Part shown: piece by piece, positions 9,611-18,617 of the stretch
Position numbering within the stretch: the stretch's first letter is position 1
Layout of the letters: the number at the start of each line of letters is the position of its first letter
Source of the DNA: HB2-32-21 sp041603535
Lineage (GTDB): Bacteria > Pseudomonadota > Gammaproteobacteria > Pseudomonadales > Porticoccaceae
Reading direction: 5' to 3'
Assembly: GCA_041603535.1 (NCBI GenBank)
Contig: JBFIEE010000004.1
Span: forward strand, 1 to 64,000
Length of the DNA: 64,000 nt
Notes under the pieces: generated by a model
Told to the model about the DNA's origin: nothing
Seen by the model: the letters and a program-made list of their open reading frames with translations, nothing else
Database searches by the model: none
Position numbers and translations under genes: made by a program

Positions 9611-10258
9611 ATGTTTATAAACAGATTGTATGCTGGGGCGGCCCAAACCCTCGCCCTCTCAGGCCAGCGCACTGGTATTTATAAAAAACCGATTCAAAAA
9701 GCGCATGTCGGATTACTCGGTATTGAGGGTGATGTTCAGGTCGACAAGCGTTATCACGGTGGCCCAGACAAAGCCTTGCACCAGTTTGCAGTGGACAGTT
9801 ATTCTTGCATTACCGCTCACTACCCATCGCTGGCAGATAGAGCTCTGCCCGGTTCTATCGGCGAAAACCTGACGATAGAGGGTATGTCCGAACAAACCGT
9901 CTGCATTGGTGATGTTTATCGACTGGGTAACGTGCGGGTGCAGGTTTCCGAACCACGCCAGCCCTGCTGGAAGATCAACGCTCGCTATGGAATCGACAAG
10001 CTATCCGAGTTTATCGAGCAGCGGCGCATTGCCGGTTGGTATTATCGGGTGCTGGAAACAGGCGAAGTAACGGTCGGGGACGAAGTGGTGCTCGTCGAGA
10101 GGTTTAACGAGAACATCACCATTGATTATTTCAATGATGTCAAAAACCAGCATCGACCGGCGCTGAATATGCTTGATCAGTTAATCGCCGCCACGGGTTT
10201 AGCCTCTGGTCTGAAACAACGCCTGGTGGAGCGCCGGGCCTACTTACAGGATATTTGA
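9611..10258 (+). CDS. MOSC-domain protein, YiiM-like
   Basis: MOSC proteins are related to the C-terminal sulfurase domain of molybdenum-cofactor sulfurase. YiiM relatives take part in molybdoenzyme-dependent reduction of N-hydroxylated compounds. The 215-residue protein has the KRYHGGPDKALHQ region, the GENLT motif and a conserved cysteine (Cys119) in EPRQPCWK, followed by the C-terminal three-helix extension typical of YiiM. The ATG at 9611 is preferred over an upstream extension because the conserved domain begins right there and a promoter fits it. No molybdenum-cofactor gene is adjacent, so the exact substrate stays open. Confidence 0.88.
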   Translation: MFINRLYAGAAQTLALSGQRTGIYKKPIQKAHVGLLGIEGDVQVDKRYHGGPDKALHQFAVDSYSCITAHYPSLADRALPGSIGENLTIEGMSEQTVCIGDVYRLGNVRVQVSEPRQPCWKINARYGIDKLSEFIEQRRIAGWYYRVLETGEVTVGDEVVLVERFNENITIDYFNDVKNQHRPALNMLDQLIAATGLASGLKQRLVERRAYLQDI

Positions 10259-10695
10259 GCAATACCGGCAATCACCACGTACCGATTATGCGTTTACCCG
10301 GTATTGAGCCGATCCTTCCCGCGGGTTGTCTGCGAACTCCCCTGCCGAAAACTTGACTGCAATGGGGTGATAGCCAAATTTGCGATTAAGTCTACATGCG
10401 CACTTAGCTGGCCGCATGTTCGGCTATATGTGATTCTCGCCGTCATAAATACCCTCTAGTAAAAAGTCGTACCAGGCGGTAAAGTTCGCGTTGCAAATGA
10501 TACCGAGCACCCCTTAAACAGGGCCGGTGGTGGCGACCAGTTAACCATCTTTGCCAGCGTTTTTCCCGCAACCTGAGAGTGTGTTAGCTGCGACCCGGTT
10601 ATTCAGACTATCACTCGGGTAGCTGCAGGGTGTTGGTGACGGCCCTCAAAGTAACTCGATTCGTTAACCCAGTTCGTGAAGTATAAGGAGCAGTT
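10259..10695. other. Intergenic region, no gene recognised
   Basis: About 430 bp between the MOSC gene and the hydrolase. I see no conserved reading frame, tRNA or strong terminator. The hydrolase promoter probably lies in its right part. Confidence 0.5.
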
Positions 10696-11538
10696 ATGCA
10701 GGCAGTGCCAGTCCAGTTTGAATCCCTCGATGGCCTGATCCTTAAAGGCGACAGGTACGGCGACCCAGCCAATCCCCCGTTAATCTTTCTTCACGGCGGT
10801 GGCCAGACCCGCCATTCCTGGGGCGATGCGGCGATCGCGGTGGCCCGGGCTGGCTGGTACGTGATCAATATGGATTCTCGGGGCCACGGCGAATCCGACT
10901 GGTGTCCGCAGACCAACTACGACGTCGATGCCTTCGTGAGTGATTTAAAAGCTGTGCTTAACACCCTGGCTTCAAAACCTGTTGTGGTGGGGGCCTCCAA
11001 AGGCGGCATCGTGGCCTTGGCTGCCGCATGTATTGATGAAACACTGTTGCGGGGGATTGTCCTGGTCGACGTCACGCCACGCCTTGAAGCGGCTGGCGTA
11101 GGGCGTATCCTCGAGTTTATGCGTGCCCGGCCAGACGGCTTTGCCAGTCTCGAAGATGCCGCTGATACCATTGCCAGTTACACCAAGCGTCAGCGCACCA
11201 GTAATCTTGAAGGTCTGCGTAAGAATCTTCGCGAGCGCGAAGACGGCCGCTTTATCTGGCACTGGGACCCCCACCTGATCGGTGGTGAATTTCAGAGCAC
11301 CATTCAACAGCGGTGCCTGAGGCTGCTCGATGACGCGAATAAAATAACCATCCCCACCTTGCTGGTGCGCGGTGCGAAATCCGATGTGGTCAGCCATGAG
11401 GGTGTTGACGAATTTCGTCAGGCGGTAAAACACGCGGAATATATTGACGTGGCAGAAGCCAGCCATATGGTGGCGGGCGACCAGAATACGGTTTTTTCAG
11501 AGGCGGTGATTAATTTTATTGGCCGACTGGACGCATAA
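10696..11538 (+). CDS. Alpha/beta-fold hydrolase
   Basis: The 280-residue protein has the full alpha/beta-hydrolase signature: an HGGG oxyanion motif (33-36), a nucleophile elbow G-A-S-K-G (Ser101), a likely acid Asp230 and a catalytic His257 in ASHMVAGD. A lid of about 60 residues lies between strands 6 and 7. It resembles peroxidase/epoxide-hydrolase-like esterases used in catabolism, but the substrate cannot be read from sequence. A strong AAGGAG ribosome-binding site precedes the ATG. It is monocistronic and convergent with the FadH gene. Confidence 0.9.
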   Translation: MQAVPVQFESLDGLILKGDRYGDPANPPLIFLHGGGQTRHSWGDAAIAVARAGWYVINMDSRGHGESDWCPQTNYDVDAFVSDLKAVLNTLASKPVVVGASKGGIVALAAACIDETLLRGIVLVDVTPRLEAAGVGRILEFMRARPDGFASLEDAADTIASYTKRQRTSNLEGLRKNLREREDGRFIWHWDPHLIGGEFQSTIQQRCLRLLDDANKITIPTLLVRGAKSDVVSHEGVDEFRQAVKHAEYIDVAEASHMVAGDQNTVFSEAVINFIGRLDA

Positions 11539-11596
11539 ATTGGTCGGTATTCGTTAGCGTTATCAATGCGTGATGCCGATATCAGCAGCGGCGTTC

Positions 11597-11745
11597 ATGG
11601 CTCAGAAACCCTTGGCGAACCTGAAACCATATGACGATCTCTTTGACCGCGGCAAGCTCCGTGAATGAAGGCCCTGCAGCGCGGCGCCGAGCTGTATCCG
11701 GTTGAAATCAACAGTCATTCGCTACCGTCAAATAAACTCAAACGT
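11597..11745 (+). pseudogene. Possible gene remnant
   Basis: Two short frames, an ATG at 11597 ending at a TGA near 11668 and a second from an overlapping ATG to a TAA at 11743-11745, read as one polypeptide of about 50 residues interrupted by a one-base shift. I do not recognise the protein. It could be a decayed gene end or chance. Confidence 0.2.
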
Positions 11746-13772
11746 TAAAGCCCCGCCGCAACCTCCATGCCCTGACTTACCGCCGCCAGGGCGTCCAGTT
11801 CTTTCGCCTCGGCAGCGCCGCCGATTAATCGGCAGGCAATACCGGACGTCGTTAGTTCGTTAAAGAGCTTATTATTAGAATCCTGTCCTGTACACACAAC
11901 GATACTGTCCACGGCGAGTAGCTTGTCTTCGCCGTTGACGCTGTAATGCAGGCCCTGATCATCGATTTTCCGGTAGGTGACCCCGGGGATGCTGGTCACC
12001 CCGGCGGCGTCCAGCTCGGCACGCAAGACCCAGCCACTGGTGAGGCCGAGGCCACGCCCCAGGGATTTTGGTTTGCGTTGCAACATGGTGATCTGGTGAG
12101 CCGGTGCCGGAAATTTGGGGCCGTCGGCTGACAACGAACCGGGGGTCGTCATAGTGGTGTCGACCCCCCATTTTTTCAGGAAGTCGGTGGTATCAGGTGC
12201 TCGGTCTCCATGGCCGTGAGTTAGTAGCACAGCGACATCAAAACCGATGCCGCCAGCGCCGAGAATGGCAACCCGCTGCCCCGCGATGGCTTTGCCGCTG
12301 AGCAGGTCGAGGTAGGAGATGACCGATGGGTGGTCGATACCGGGAATTTCAGGAATGCGCGGCACGATGCCAGTGGCGATAATGACATCGTCAAACTTAT
12401 CTTTTAGCGAGTCCGCATCCACAGTGGCGTTGAGTTGCACCGTTACACTGAATTTTTCCAGTTGCGACTGGAAGTAGCGGATCATTTCGTAAAACTCGGT
12501 TTTGTCGGGAATAATTTTGGCCAGGTTAAGCTGCCCGCCGATTTGAGCGGCGGCATCGAACAGGGTGACCTTGTGCCCGCGTTCCGCCGCGCTGCAGGCG
12601 GCAGACAAGCCCGCCGGGCCCGCGCCAACCACGGCGACGGTTTTGTTTTGGACATTGCGAACAGGTGCTTCCTCTATCTCCAGCTCCCGCGCCGCTTTGG
12701 GGTTCACCAGGCAGCTGGTAACCCGGTCGGTAAAAATAAAGTCGAGGCAGGCCTGGTTGCAGCCGATGCAGGTGTTGATTTCGTTGGCGGTGTCCGCAGC
12801 GACCTTGCGCGCGAAATGTGGATCAGCCAGCAGGGGGCGTGCCATGGAGACCATGTGAGCATCGCCGCTGGCGATAATGTCTTCGGCCACTTCCGGCGTA
12901 TTTATGCGATTCGACGCAATGACCGGAATACTCACATTCACCGTGATATTGCGAATGGCAAAACGCCAGGCCGCTCGCGGCACCATGTAGGCGATGGTGG
13001 GAATACGCGCTTCGTGCCAGCCGATACCGGTGTTGAACAGGGTCACCCCGGCGTGCTCCAGGGCCTGTGCCAGCTGAACGATTTCGTCGCCGGTACAGCC
13101 GTTCTCTACAAGGTCGATAGCTGAAATACGGTACATCACAATAAAGTTATCACCGACTTTTTGTTTGACGCGCTTGATGATTTCGATGGCGAAGCGCATA
13201 CGGTTTTCATAGCTGCCGCCCCACTCATCGGTACGATTATTGGTGCGTGTTACCAGCATCTGATTAATCAGGTAGCCTTCAGAGGCCATAATTTCGACAC
13301 CGTCGTAACCGGCCTGCTTGGCTAACAGTGAGCAATTGGCGAAGTCTTCGATCGTTTGCTCAAGCTCAGCGCTGCTCAAAATATGAGGGGTGCAGGGATT
13401 AATGCGTGATGGTATTGCAGATGCGCCCACAGGTTGGGGAATTTTGGCGTTACGCCCGGTGTGCAGCACCTGCATCAAAATCTTGCCGCCTTCGGCATGT
13501 ACTCGGTCGGTGACGATTGCGTGCCTTGGAATATCTGCTTCGCTGGAAAAAACCGATGCACCCGTCTCGATAACGCCGCTCTCGTTGGGCGAATAGCCGC
13601 CCGTTACAATGAGCCCCACGCCGCCTTTGGCGCGCTCCCCATAAAAAGCTGCCAGCCTTTCATAAGGCCTGTCGAGCAGCTCCATGCGGGTGTGCATCGA
13701 ACCCATCATCATGCGGTTTTTAATGGTAGTGAAGCCGAGATCAAGTGGTTGCAGAAGGTTCGGAAAAGTCAT
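11745..13772 (-). CDS. fadH: 2,4-dienoyl-CoA reductase (NADPH), FadH-type
   Basis: FadH reduces 2,4-dienoyl-CoA esters from unsaturated fatty acids so that beta-oxidation can continue. The 675-residue length is close to that of E. coli FadH. The N-terminal Old-Yellow-Enzyme TIM barrel (about 1-330) binds FMN. A CxxCxxxCx11C cluster motif follows (CIGCNQAC...SCLVNP) for one [4Fe-4S], then an FAD/NAD(P) disulfide-reductase half starting at VVGAGPAGLSAA. The frame could extend upstream, but the start at 13772 gives the family N-terminus and has an AGGA site. Related enzymes act on other enoates, so the substrate is not certain. Confidence 0.9.
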   Translation of the reverse strand: MTFPNLLQPLDLGFTTIKNRMMMGSMHTRMELLDRPYERLAAFYGERAKGGVGLIVTGGYSPNESGVIETGASVFSSEADIPRHAIVTDRVHAEGGKILMQVLHTGRNAKIPQPVGASAIPSRINPCTPHILSSAELEQTIEDFANCSLLAKQAGYDGVEIMASEGYLINQMLVTRTNNRTDEWGGSYENRMRFAIEIIKRVKQKVGDNFIVMYRISAIDLVENGCTGDEIVQLAQALEHAGVTLFNTGIGWHEARIPTIAYMVPRAAWRFAIRNITVNVSIPVIASNRINTPEVAEDIIASGDAHMVSMARPLLADPHFARKVAADTANEINTCIGCNQACLDFIFTDRVTSCLVNPKAARELEIEEAPVRNVQNKTVAVVGAGPAGLSAACSAAERGHKVTLFDAAAQIGGQLNLAKIIPDKTEFYEMIRYFQSQLEKFSVTVQLNATVDADSLKDKFDDVIIATGIVPRIPEIPGIDHPSVISYLDLLSGKAIAGQRVAILGAGGIGFDVAVLLTHGHGDRAPDTTDFLKKWGVDTTMTTPGSLSADGPKFPAPAHQITMLQRKPKSLGRGLGLTSGWVLRAELDAAGVTSIPGVTYRKIDDQGLHYSVNGEDKLLAVDSIVVCTGQDSNNKLFNELTTSGIACRLIGGAAEAKELDALAAVSQGMEVAAGL

Positions 13773-13965
13773 TAAAAATTCCTGGTGCGATACTTGCTGA
13801 AGGCGCGAGCAGACAGCGTAAGCGGTTGGTGATGCAGCGGAGCCAGTAAACCCAGCTGTCAAAAACCGAACATGATAGCGTACCGATTGGCGGCAGCGCC
13901 AGATGAAGGTGAGAGGGAAGAACGGGCCGGTGGGGCAGAGGTATGCGACGGGCGGGGAGTGGAAC

Positions 13966-13999
13966 AAGGACGTGGCTCACGTATGATCACCACGTCCTT
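13966..13999 (-). terminator. Inverted repeat, candidate terminator
   Basis: A perfect 10-bp inverted repeat (13966-13975 with 13990-13999) with a 14-nt loop lies downstream of the minus-strand secreted-protein gene and upstream of fadH. The T-run on the minus strand is short, so termination efficiency is uncertain. Confidence 0.4.
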
Positions 14000-14051
14000 T
14001 CGCACGGCTATCACCGATTACGGTCCGGTACCGAAGCGGCAAATGCCGGTG

Positions 14052-14867
14052 TTACAGCAGGGCAAAACAGCTTTCCACGGCGGTTTGGTTAAAACTTTGT
14101 TCCCTTACCAGTACCTCGAATTTGACTTCGCCTTCGCTCAGGTTGAGTAATTCTGCGGGAACAACAAACTCAGTAGTGCCGGGGGGCAAAACGGTGTTGA
14201 CGCGAAACGGCGTGCCGTCAATTTCGGCGACGACTTCGTAATTGACGACAGTAATACCGACACCGGGAATGCCAATCTCTGGGTGAGATTCCGTGACAGG
14301 GTCCCAGCTGATTGTTACAGGAGCACCGACGAGAGGCAGTGGCTCATCGCAACCGCTAGCTGCTGCCAGGCCGTTCACCGCAATTACTGGGGGCGAAGGT
14401 ATAACATGGGTTACTTGGGTTTCGCCATCCTGGTCGTCACCTTCTGTGGTAGTCGCTTCTATTTCATAGGTGCCTTCCGGAAAGCGATCGAAAAACTCTT
14501 CCGGTAACAGAGTAAGTTCCTCTGGGTCATCGCTTTCAAAAGGCGGTTCAGCGCTTTCAAAGAATATTTCGGTGAGGCCCTGTTGCTGTAATCGACTTTT
14601 GACCCGAATATCCAGGATGGCGCGCTCCTGGTGATCAAATATCCGCAGACGTTTCCATGGATCCCCGTCAATCAGGCCGTGAATGCCGAGATCGCCGTCG
14701 GTGTTGTTGAGCTCAAAAAATATTTCAGAGACCTCTAGAGTTTCTTCGTCTTCCGTATCGTGTTCTGCCGCCAGGGAACTTACTGCACTCAGACAGAGGG
14801 ATGTGAGAATGATGCCTGCTGAAAGCACAGATCCGTGTCTACGTGTTACATCGATAGATCGTTTCAT
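14052..14867 (-). CDS. Secreted acidic protein with a C-terminal beta-sandwich-like region
   Basis: I do not recognise a named family. The 271-residue product begins with a Sec signal peptide (charged start, hydrophobic stretch about 13-30, cleavage near SLA-A). A strongly acidic segment with DTEDEE and several Asp/Glu runs follows. The C-terminal half (about 165-265) has alternating Val/Ile/Thr strands and a PVTISWDPVTESHPE segment resembling fibronectin-III-like domains. Two cysteines there could form a disulfide. The start at 14867 is preferred over a longer frame because it yields a signal peptide and has a GGAG site. It lies 245 bp downstream of the porin-like gene on the same strand. 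Confidence 0.75.
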   Translation of the reverse strand: MKRSIDVTRRHGSVLSAGIILTSLCLSAVSSLAAEHDTEDEETLEVSEIFFELNNTDGDLGIHGLIDGDPWKRLRIFDHQERAILDIRVKSRLQQQGLTEIFFESAEPPFESDDPEELTLLPEEFFDRFPEGTYEIEATTTEGDDQDGETQVTHVIPSPPVIAVNGLAAASGCDEPLPLVGAPVTISWDPVTESHPEIGIPGVGITVVNYEVVAEIDGTPFRVNTVLPPGTTEFVVPAELLNLSEGEVKFEVLVREQSFNQTAVESCFALL

Positions 14868-15112
14868 GTCCAATACTCCGGTTGGTTTGAATGACAATTG
14901 AGCATGTCGAGCGTGGTGCACGTACGGTGTGCACTTTGCCCGCAGATTCAATCCGCCCGTAAGGGTGGCCATGCTCGGAATCGTGCCTACAGCGTAAGCA
15001 ATGAACCTGACCACAGGCTTGTCAGAGTATTACCATTTGGAAAGGTATGAGCGAAGATTGGGTCAGGATATGAGGCGGAGCATGTGTGCAGCTGCACTGG
15101 CGGTTAGCGAGA

Positions 15113-16222
15113 TCAAAACTCGAGAGAAAGTTGTGCGGCCAGTAAATGGCGGTGGGTAATTTCGTGATCGTCATCGTCAAACGCGGAATCCTGCCTGAAA
15201 TGACCGTAAAGATAGTCGACTGCAAAATTCACGTGGTCAGCAATTAACCAGGCTGCGGACAAACCATACTGTCGTTGTGGTTCATCCGCGAGGTCGGCAC
15301 TGGCTTCGATACGTGCCGACAATTGAACGCGGCGAACTGGAAACCAGCTAAATTCGACATTGGCTGCCCAGGGTTGGTTTTCCTCGGCATCCAGTTCGTT
15401 AAAGCTGCGCAGCGCGCCGACATATTCGGCAGTGACTTCATAGCGGTCGAAGCCAATCAGAGTGTGGGCGCTAAAGCCACCTACCCGCCGGTGATATTGA
15501 TGGCGAAAATCGCCGAGAAGTTCCGCCTCACTCTCGGCGAGATCGGAAAAATAAGCGATGCTGAATTTGACCGATTCATCGTCATTGGCAAAGTCCAGGC
15601 CCGTCCCCCAATCTATCCTGCCTGCCGACTCGCCCGGTTTCTCAGCCCTGCCGTAGAGGGCGTAAGCTATCAGATCAACGGAGTCGCTAAGCGTCACGTC
15701 TGCGACGATAGCATCGCCACGGGTTTCGCCAAACTCCAGTATTGGACCGGTGACAAAATGGCTGTAGTACTCGCCAAAAGGTAAATAGAGGCGACCGGCC
15801 TCCAGGCTCAGCACTTCCCCTTCGTACACAATCAGCGCTTCGTCCACGAGCGTATGGTTGACGTCTATTTCGTGTTCGAGCACGAGTTCTGCGGTGAGGC
15901 GCTCGCGAACGCTGAAACTTAGGCCGAGCTGCAAGGTTTTATCGGTCAGATGGGTGCTGTCATTTGAACGACTGTTTGAGAACATTCGTTCGCTGTGCTC
16001 CGTTTCTATTTCGGCCAACCCTGAGGCGGTCAGCCAGTCGTTAATATGTCGACCTAACCCGGCTTCACGGCGTTCCGCAGGCGACCTGTATATGCGAACG
16101 ACCTGGGTACTTTCTACAGCCGTCGTTGCCACTGCCCAGCGATTATCCTCCGCGCAAGCAACCCTGGCCAAAACGGTGATAACAAGGGCAACAAATGCTG
16201 CAGGGAATACTCTGGTAATCAT
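15113..16222 (-). CDS. Outer-membrane beta-barrel protein, LbtU-like
   Basis: The 369-residue product has a signal peptide (cleavage near ACA-E) and a C-terminal Phe, as expected for a BamA-assembled barrel. Alternating amphipathic strands run throughout. The central segment AGRLYLPFGEYYSHFVTGP-x-LEFGETR resembles the LbtU family of siderophore or small-molecule porins. The N-terminal part (about 25-100) may form a helical periplasmic extension. The start at 16222 is chosen because it gives a clean signal peptide. The gene is divergent from a two-component system, which suggests but does not prove that the sensor controls it. The ligand is unknown. Confidence 0.78.
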   Translation of the reverse strand: MITRVFPAAFVALVITVLARVACAEDNRWAVATTAVESTQVVRIYRSPAERREAGLGRHINDWLTASGLAEIETEHSERMFSNSRSNDSTHLTDKTLQLGLSFSVRERLTAELVLEHEIDVNHTLVDEALIVYEGEVLSLEAGRLYLPFGEYYSHFVTGPILEFGETRGDAIVADVTLSDSVDLIAYALYGRAEKPGESAGRIDWGTGLDFANDDESVKFSIAYFSDLAESEAELLGDFRHQYHRRVGGFSAHTLIGFDRYEVTAEYVGALRSFNELDAEENQPWAANVEFSWFPVRRVQLSARIEASADLADEPQRQYGLSAAWLIADHVNFAVDYLYGHFRQDSAFDDDDHEITHRHLLAAQLSLEF

Positions 16223-16397
16223 TGGTGTAATTATGTTTATACCGTTGGCGAAAGTCTGGTGGCTAACCAAATGGTAATACAGGTTAGCACCCCGGCCCAA
16301 CGTAAGGGGTTAATATTGCTCCTATACTTATAGCGCGGCCAATAAGCGGGGTACCGAGGGCTGTGGAAAATCAGGCCGCGCAATAACGGTGATTCAT

Positions 16398-17069
16398 ATG
16401 CGACTCCTGTTGATTGAAGACGACAAAAAAATTGCCCATTTCATAATGAAAGGACTGAACGAGGCGGGCTTTCGTGTTGAACACGCAGAAGACGGTGAGG
16501 CTGGTCTGGCGGAGGCAACAAACGGGGGCTACGACGCTGCCATTGTTGACCTGATGTTGCCCAAGCTGGACGGCTGGTCACTGATTGAATCTCTGCGAGA
16601 GCGTAAGATCGCCCTGCCGGTGCTTATTTTGAGTGCGCGTCGCTCTGTTGATGATCGGGTAAAAGGCCTGCAACTGGGCGGCGATGATTATCTAACCAAA
16701 CCCTTTGCCTTTACCGAACTGCTGGCGCGGGTGCAGGCCTTGCTGCGTCGGGCTAACGGCAATACCGAGGCCACCAGCTTAACGTTGCATGATCTGTCCC
16801 TCGATTTGCTGGCTCGTACAGTGGTGCGGGGTGGTCAGAAAATTAATCTGCAGCCCAGGGAATTCTCATTATTGGAATACCTGATGCGCAATGCCGGACG
16901 GGTGGTGTCAAAAACTATGATTATGGAGCGGGTGTGGGACTACAACTTTGACCCTCAAACTAATGTTGTAGAGGCGCGTGTGTGCCGTTTGCGGGATAAG
17001 GTCGACAAAGGTTTTGATACTCAACTTATTCACACGGTGCGCGGACTGGGTTATGTCCTCAGAGTTTAG
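16398..17069 (+). CDS. OmpR-family response regulator
   Basis: The 223-residue protein has a receiver domain with the acidic pocket (EDD at 7-9), phosphoacceptor Asp51 and conserved Lys101 in LTKPF, then a winged-helix DNA-binding domain (about 125-223) ending in HTVRGLGYVLRV. A GTG at 16389 would add three residues, but the ATG at 16398 starts the domain directly. The 3' end overlaps the sensor kinase gene by 17 bp, so the two are translationally coupled. The closest functional neighbours are the divergent porin-like and acidic secreted proteins. Confidence 0.93.
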   Translation: MRLLLIEDDKKIAHFIMKGLNEAGFRVEHAEDGEAGLAEATNGGYDAAIVDLMLPKLDGWSLIESLRERKIALPVLILSARRSVDDRVKGLQLGGDDYLTKPFAFTELLARVQALLRRANGNTEATSLTLHDLSLDLLARTVVRGGQKINLQPREFSLLEYLMRNAGRVVSKTMIMERVWDYNFDPQTNVVEARVCRLRDKVDKGFDTQLIHTVRGLGYVLRV

Positions 17070-18441
17070 ATCTGCATATACGCTGGCGTCGCGACTGACG
17101 CTGTGGAATGCGTTTATTTACATCGTCTTTTTTGGCAGCGCCTTCGCGTTGTTTTACGCAGGTATCAGCGCGGTAATGCACGAAGATTTTGACGCTGATT
17201 TGCGGGCGGATATCGAACAGTTTCGGGTGATGTTGGCGCATGACGGATGGCAGTCGGTGACTCGGGAGATAGACCGGGAGGTGCTTGAGGAGGGGCCTGA
17301 AAACATATACTTCCGTATTAGCGATAGTGCCGGCAGGGTTCTCCACGCGTCCGATTTGTCGCGCTGGCGAGATTTGCCGGTGGTGACCACTCTATCGGGG
17401 TTGGGGTATACGGAAGGGGCGTTACTTCCCATCACCGCGCCTGATGATGACTATACAGCGCGTGTTGCCGTCGGCCGGATAGCTGATGATCGCGTGCTGG
17501 AGATCGGTGAATCTACAGAGGAGCTAAACGATTTTCTGGAGCTGTTGATGATGACATTCGCCGCTACTTTTACTTTGGTGGTGGTGTTTGCGTCGGTAGC
17601 GGGCTGGTTTTTGGTGCGACACGCCATGAGCGGGGTTGTCGCGGTGACTGATGCTGCACTGGACGTTACCGGTGGCGCGTTAAACCGCCGCGTCGCTGTT
17701 GCGGCCAGGGGAAGCGAAATCGAACGGCTCGCAGACACTTTTAATACGATGTTGGAGCGTATCGACACGTTGATATCTGGTATGCGGGAAATGACGGATA
17801 ATGTCGCACACGATTTACGCAGCCCGCTCGCACGGATTCGTGCCAATGCGGAAATGGCTCTGGCGAGCGCAGAAACCGTCGATGAGTATCGCGATGCTAC
17901 GGCCGATACTCTGGAAGAATGTGACCGGCTGATGCACCTCATTAACGCGACGCTCGACGTTGCCGAAGTTGAGGCGGGTATCGCCAGATTGGATATGCGC
18001 GCAGTGGACATTTCAAAAGTGGCAGAGGAAGCCTGCGAGTTATTTGCGCCCATCGCGGAGGATAACAGTATCTGTTTGAGGGCAGAGATAGAGTCTGGTT
18101 GTCTGGTTTCAGGCAACCTTCCCCTGTTGCAGCGCATGCTATCCAATTTGCTCGACAATGCTCTTAAGTACTCTGAGTCCAAAGCAGAGGTGCTGGTTAA
18201 GGTTCAGTCTGGTGACAATTTTGTTTGTGTATCGGTGTGCGATACCGGTATCGGTATTGGTATTGAGAATCAGGCGAGAATATTTGACCGTTTTTTTCGC
18301 TGTGATCAAAGTCGCAGTAGATCCGGTTGCGGGCTCGGTCTAAGTCTGGTGCGTGCCGTGGCCAGTGCCCATGGCGGTCGGGTAGTCGTCACGAGCACAC
18401 CAGATGTCGGCAGTGAGTTTAGCGTTACCCTGCCGGTATAG
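17053..18441 (+). CDS. Membrane sensor histidine kinase
   Basis: This is the partner of the OmpR-type regulator. The 462-residue protein has two membrane helices (about 18-42 and 165-190) enclosing a periplasmic sensor of about 120 acidic residues. A HAMP domain (about 190-243), a HisKA domain with phosphoacceptor His253 in NVAHDLRSPLAR, and a HATPase domain with NLLDNALKYSE and DTGIGIG motifs follow. Translation starts inside the regulator gene. The signal is unknown. Confidence 0.92.
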   Translation: MSSEFRSAYTLASRLTLWNAFIYIVFFGSAFALFYAGISAVMHEDFDADLRADIEQFRVMLAHDGWQSVTREIDREVLEEGPENIYFRISDSAGRVLHASDLSRWRDLPVVTTLSGLGYTEGALLPITAPDDDYTARVAVGRIADDRVLEIGESTEELNDFLELLMMTFAATFTLVVVFASVAGWFLVRHAMSGVVAVTDAALDVTGGALNRRVAVAARGSEIERLADTFNTMLERIDTLISGMREMTDNVAHDLRSPLARIRANAEMALASAETVDEYRDATADTLEECDRLMHLINATLDVAEVEAGIARLDMRAVDISKVAEEACELFAPIAEDNSICLRAEIESGCLVSGNLPLLQRMLSNLLDNALKYSESKAEVLVKVQSGDNFVCVSVCDTGIGIGIENQARIFDRFFRCDQSRSRSGCGLGLSLVRAVASAHGGRVVVTSTPDVGSEFSVTLPV

Positions 18442-18617
18442 TTCGTTCGTCAGATCTGCGTGCCGGAAAACCCTGGATAAATTGCTTCATGGCCGAGGGG
18501 GTAGTTACCTTTGGTCTCCCGTCATTTCCGCTTTCCTGGCCACGTGTTGCACCGGTACCTCAAACTGGCGTGTCACACGTATGATAGGTTCCGTGCACAA
18601 ACGCTGAGCGCTGTTTA

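Noticed and set aside
12435..13124. Long plus-strand frame (229 codons) opposite fadH
   Set aside because: It lies fully inside the conserved fadH gene on the other strand and has no recognisable domain or ribosome-binding site.
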